The translations under genes were made by a program, and so were the position numbers. A model generated the notes under the pieces. That model was given only the letters and a program-made list of their open reading frames with translations. It had not been told where the DNA came from and did not search any database. A DNA stretch of 64,000 nucleotides from Opisthocomus hoazin (taxonomy: Eukaryota; Chordata; Aves; Opisthocomiformes; Opisthocomidae): assembly GCF_030867145.1 (NCBI RefSeq), contig NC_134414.1:77242504-77306503 (forward strand). Reading direction: 5' to 3'. Below are positions 60,153-64,000 of this stretch, piece by piece; the first letter of the stretch is position 1, and every line of letters starts with the position of its first letter.

Positions 60153-60727
60153 GATGCCTGGAGTCGCACCCGCCTGGTGAATGCCAGAACTGGACAGTCT
60201 GGGTAGTGCTGGAGTTGTGTAGCTGCTGTCTAAAAATCAGGATTGCATCCTGTGGATTGTGACCAGGATGGAAAATTACTGATGCCTAAAGTCCACCATC
60301 TTGACATGCTATGAACAATGGTGCCGAGGAAGGCCCTTTGAGCTCCAGGGGAACTCTTTCACTGAACTTGAGGGGACCTTTTATGATTGCATGCATGTGC
60401 AGGTGTGTGTGAATTGATTAATAATACCCTATCACTGCAATTGTAATAGTAAATTCTTTCTAATAGCTCTGTAAATGATAATTTAACCAGTGATTAGTAG
60501 CTACTGAATTCCCATGATCCTCTCTCTCTCTGAACTGTGAACTCACCATGAATTGCTACTAAACTTATCCTTTAGACATAAACCTTTGCTGTCTAAGGCC
60601 GGGTCCGGATCCAGCCGCACCCAGGCTCCTCTCTGAGCAGGAGTTTAGAAAACAAGGGGGTCCTTTGTAAACCAGGTGACTCAACGGGAGGCTCTCCCTT
60701 ACCCCATACACTTTTCTTTTACTTCTG

Positions 60728-60785
60728 TATAAATAATTTTCCACTCAAAACCTCCTTCGGTTTTCTATTTCATTCATGTAATAAA
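60728..60785 (+). promoter_or_regulatory. LTR-like core: TATA box and polyadenylation signal
   Basis: TATAAATA (60728-60735) lies about 45 bases before AATAAA (60780-60785), the order of U3 promoter and R-region signal in an LTR. Both elements are kept in the left arm on the opposite strand. This suggests that the outer part of each arm is an LTR. Confidence 0.45.
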
Positions 60786-60792
60786 TAATAGA

Positions 60793-61125
60793 GTGAACTG
60801 TGCCAATGAACTTTGTAAGAGCACATTTTCTAAATTCTGCATAAAATCACTTCTCGCAGAACCTTTGAATAATCATTTAAATAACCTAACCACTCATGTG
60901 CGACAAATTGGTGCAGTCTGCAGGATGGCAAGTAGTATTGCTGATTACTTACCAAAGAATGGAATAAATACATTTTTCAAATTCTCGGATGAATGGGTTT
61001 GTGACAACTGGCATGACTGGGAAGCAGTGGAGAAACAGTTACCGGTGGCTAGGACTCATAAAAGACGGAAAAGAAAACATTTCAAACACTCAAACACCAC
61101 TGCCAGCTCCGACAGAAAATGGTAA
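60793..61125 (+). CDS. Unidentified ERV-associated frame, 110 codons
   Basis: Open from an ATG at 60793 to 61125, directly after the LTR-like signals and about 140 bases before the protease remnant, where a gag-like gene would start. It has several cysteines near the start and a very basic tail (KRRKRKHFKH). I recognise no capsid or nucleocapsid motif. It may be a gag fragment or chance. Confidence 0.3.
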   Translation: MNCANELCKSTFSKFCIKSLLAEPLNNHLNNLTTHVRQIGAVCRMASSIADYLPKNGINTFFKFSDEWVCDNWHDWEAVEKQLPVARTHKRRKRKHFKHSNTTASSDRKW

Positions 61126-61260
61126 TGTTTTCTTTTCTCAGTCAAAAAACAAATAGTGCCTGGATGACAACTGGGTCTGTCTGTCTGGCAAGTGGAACCC
61201 TAGCAATGGATACATGATAACAGCCCCTACATTTTAATCCCAGTTGCACCTCAACATTAA

Positions 61261-61614
61261 TTGACAAAGTTTCTGATAGATACGGGAGCACAAATTTCAA
61301 TACGAACACAGGAAGATGCTGAGCTGCTGGGTATACAACCCAGACAGCAATGAGTTAAAATTACTGGAGTAAATGGAACAAGTGCTATTTGCCAAACTGC
61401 AAAGGTCCATTTATGGCTCCTCAGCAAGAAGCATATGTCATCTACTCGCTTTGCAATTAAAGATCACAATGAAATCACTTTAGGATTCGATGTTTTAAGC
61501 AGTCGAACCTGGCGTTTGCCAGACGGCAGCGTGTGGTCTTTCAGTTCAAATATCAATCCCAACCCTAACAAAAATTGGGAAGCTACTAATAATAGTGGTA
61601 CAAAACACAGGTGA
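61261..61614 (+). pseudogene. Retroviral-type aspartic protease remnant
   Basis: The active-site motif FLIDTGAQIS is encoded at 61270-61299. A TGA interrupts at 61351-61353, then the same frame continues through ITGVNG and a GFDVLSSRTWRLPDG segment to a stop at 61612-61614. This is an old ERV pro gene; the stop and the missing upstream gag make it non-functional. No reverse transcriptase or integrase follows. Confidence 0.75.
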
Positions 61615-61689
61615 ATTTATCCAGTGTCATAAAGGGTTAACCTGTTCGGCCTTCCCCACAGAAACTTTTCTTTCTTTTCTTTTTCTAAA

Positions 61690-63963
61690 AATAAAAGAAA
61701 AACAAAAAGAGAAGAGTCTACATCGATGACAATGGTGACAAGAGCAGTGTATCCCCAATTCACCATCGCTCTTCCTCGTAACTGGGGTAAGCATATCCCT
61801 TCCAGTGCAGACACAAAATCCTTGTACAGTCCACACACATGACCTTGGGACCATGCACTAGTAAATCCCACTAGAAGTGCTGCAAACCCACCAAAAGACA
61901 AAACACTCTTGAACCTTGCTACTTTAGTTATGCATGGAGATGAGGCATACCTAACGGAGGAATGGAAATGGGAAACACTGCACCACAAAGGAACTGGAAT
62001 ATCCCACAAGAATAATGGCATCCACCCAATCCTATCACTCCAAGCCACACCAGGGGAAGAAATATAAATAGCGTGTCGAGTAATCAATGGATCTATCCAC
62101 GGCAAACCCACTGAAATCAGAATATATTGCACCAATTTTTCCAAACCCAAAGACAATGAAAAATCTTGTTACAATATACCAGAACCAGATTGTTTGGCAC
62201 AATTTCACTTTTACACTGCGTGTACTAGCACTCTGTCTCTGGGGTTAACATGGTGCAGAACTATTGTTTCATTTCATGATTACTGAACGAGAAATGTGGA
62301 ACTTGTGCTCCACGAGGTGGCCATCTAATGATGTGTATGTACTTTGTGACATATCCATACTTAATCAAAATTTATCCACAATAGTGCTACATAATAACAT
62401 CACTTTTCATAGACAAGACTGGAACATTAAAAATGACAATGAAAATTCACCAATTTCATCTCTGAAAGGAACTGAAGGAGACACCACCTTGGTAGGATGT
62501 CAAATTGAAAAATCACACCCAATGCATGACACCAGATTTACACATCATCATACACTGTGTTGGGAGAGAACAACATATACACACCTGTCATTTCAAACAT
62601 AACTGCTGGTATACATTTACTATACCACATCTGACACTCGTCACGTGTCTTTGGACAGACCCCAACTCTCGCTCCAGCTTAGGTTTCCAATTCAAAATCG
62701 ATGTTGAACAATTACATCCACCGAGTGAGCCTCTTACTGAACTGTCTCCTGACATCTACAACACTGGTCCCTGCCTAATCAAAAACACAGGGCAACATCA
62801 AATGCTATTTAACCCCTTATGGTCTCTCAAACGAGTGAAATTGTTCATGCAGGTTGACATTTCTGCAATTAAACCTACCTGCTCACCATTCCTGACAACA
62901 TCTTTTACAGGCTAGTTAGCATGGCTGCACGGATGAACCCTCACCTCTCTGAAACGACCACAGGGAATTGTGACTGATGTCTTAGGAACTGGACTGGGAG
63001 TGCTAAACAGCGTAGATGCTGAAGATTTCACAAACCAGATGAATTCAGCAAGAAATAATTTGTAGAAATAAAACCAACCACTACAATCTTCTTGCTATCC
63101 GCAAGAACCAATCAATGCCTCTTGTCTGATATTTTACCCCAACGGGACAGAATAACTGAAAAAGTTCGCCACTTCATTATGGAATTAGTAGGTGCAACCC
63201 AGACTAATGTCTCTCTCACTCTCAATTGTATTCAGACTCAACAGTGGGTACAATCTACTGTGAAAACAATTATAAGAGAAGGTGAAGAAGGCATCCTACC
63301 TGCCAAAAATCAAAAGATAATTTGGGATAAGGCAACTAAATTTGCAAAGGAATTTACATCCTGATGAAACCCCTGAAATTATACTTTTATGTATTGGAAA
63401 TTGATTCATTTGCATCAGAACCCTTTGTGATTCTATACCTATAGACAATACCGTTGTAGATACAGATGACCACTTAAATGCCTGAGTTTGCAATTTTACC
63501 AAAATTACAGGATGCGATGTCTACTATTCAGCTCCTGTCACAACTCATCAATTGCTGCAATCCAACTACGCAATGTATCAATACCAGTCACCTACCCCTG
63601 TTGAGATGAACCTCACTTTGGTGAGAAAGCTGTTGCAACATGATGACCTGCATCAATTGCTGAAAGGAATTCGAGACAATGGACAAAGGGCTCTGATCAC
63701 TGTCCATCACGACACAGAAGAAATGCGCTGTGTCCTCGAAAGAGTGAAGGAAGATGGGGAACATCGCTGGTGGGATACCTTATTCTGATGGTCTCCCACA
63801 GCGACTAGAATACTGAACCAGATGTTACATCCCACTGTGACTCTGTTGACTCTAGTTATATTATGCTTGCTGTTAAACATTTTCATATATATTAGAGTGT
63901 GGAAGATAGCTGAACAAGTTACATTGCCACAACACCCTACTTACATTTATAACCTTGCCTAAT
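61690..63963 (+). pseudogene. ERV envelope-like remnant
   Basis: A chain of plus-strand frames separated by stops and shifts (open pieces at 62264-62602, 62505-62915, 63092-63364 and 63552-63788). Near 62955 a short stretch reads VLGTGLGVLN, resembling the conserved start of an envelope transmembrane subunit. Near the end, after a TGA at 63786-63788, the frame continues into a hydrophobic anchor (LLTLVILCLLL) with a short basic cytoplasmic tail and stops at about 63963. The order SU-like then TM-like fits env. It is broken in several places; no restored version is given. The 3' LTR would lie beyond the window. Confidence 0.6.
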
Positions 63964-64000
63964 CACACTTAAAGAATCTTGATACTTAAGGTAACCAACA

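Larger units (their letters stand above)
58070..60980 (+). repeat. Right arm of large inverted repeat (ERV-like 5' unit)
   Basis: Matches the reverse complement of 45041-48705 in several collinear blocks. Segment 59235-59690 is absent from the left arm. The arm runs without a break into the ERV protease and envelope remnants, so the plus strand is taken as its sense strand. Confidence 0.85.

Noticed and set aside
61617-62156. 179-codon minus-strand frame in the ERV region
   Set aside because: It is antisense to envelope-like sequence whose plus-strand pieces fit a retroviral order; no family resemblance on the minus strand.

Overview
This window is vertebrate nuclear DNA, almost certainly from a bird. 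The evidence is multi-exon genes with GT-AG introns, a CpG-island promoter, many CR1 LINE fragments (the dominant bird and reptile retroposon), avian-type ERV LTRs, and goose-type lysozyme genes beside TXNDC9 and EIF5B, a neighbourhood also known in mammals. I cannot name the species.

Layout. 1-4438 is intron 1 of EIF5B (minus strand), whose first coding exon is at 4439-4473. About 3950-6640 is a CpG island serving EIF5B leftward and TXNDC9 rightward, with NRF1-like, CCAAT and TCTCGCGAGA elements. TXNDC9 (plus) has two probable non-coding exons and four coding exons between 7731 and 14954. 16376-24680 holds no gene that I can see. Two goose-type lysozyme genes then lie tail to tail: a LYG2-like gene (plus, 26890-31374) and an egg-white-like LYG gene (minus, 36872-40058). 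They share the same five-coding-exon architecture, and each has a probable TATA box with a tiny untranslated first exon. From 42.5 kb to the end the DNA is mostly retroelement: CR1 fragments on both strands, LTR pieces and an endogenous-retrovirus-like unit with protease and envelope remnants. Buried in it are the last two coding exons of MITD1 (minus, 48787-49030), too short to show as an open reading frame.

Two large inverted repeats structure the right half. The first (25011-26455 against 42770-44027) flanks the lysozyme pair and carries one shared truncated-CR1 junction, so it is a duplicated locus. The second (45041-48705 against 58070-60980) is an ERV-like 5' unit in opposite orientations; the MITD1 exons sit just inside its left arm. 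Both could mediate inversions.

Functionally the genes are unrelated neighbours: translation initiation (EIF5B), a chaperonin-binding phosducin-like protein (TXNDC9), innate antibacterial lysozymes (LYG) and an ESCRT-III-linked abscission factor (MITD1). Exon boundaries of coding exons were read base by base; repeat boundaries are by eye and may be off by tens of bases.
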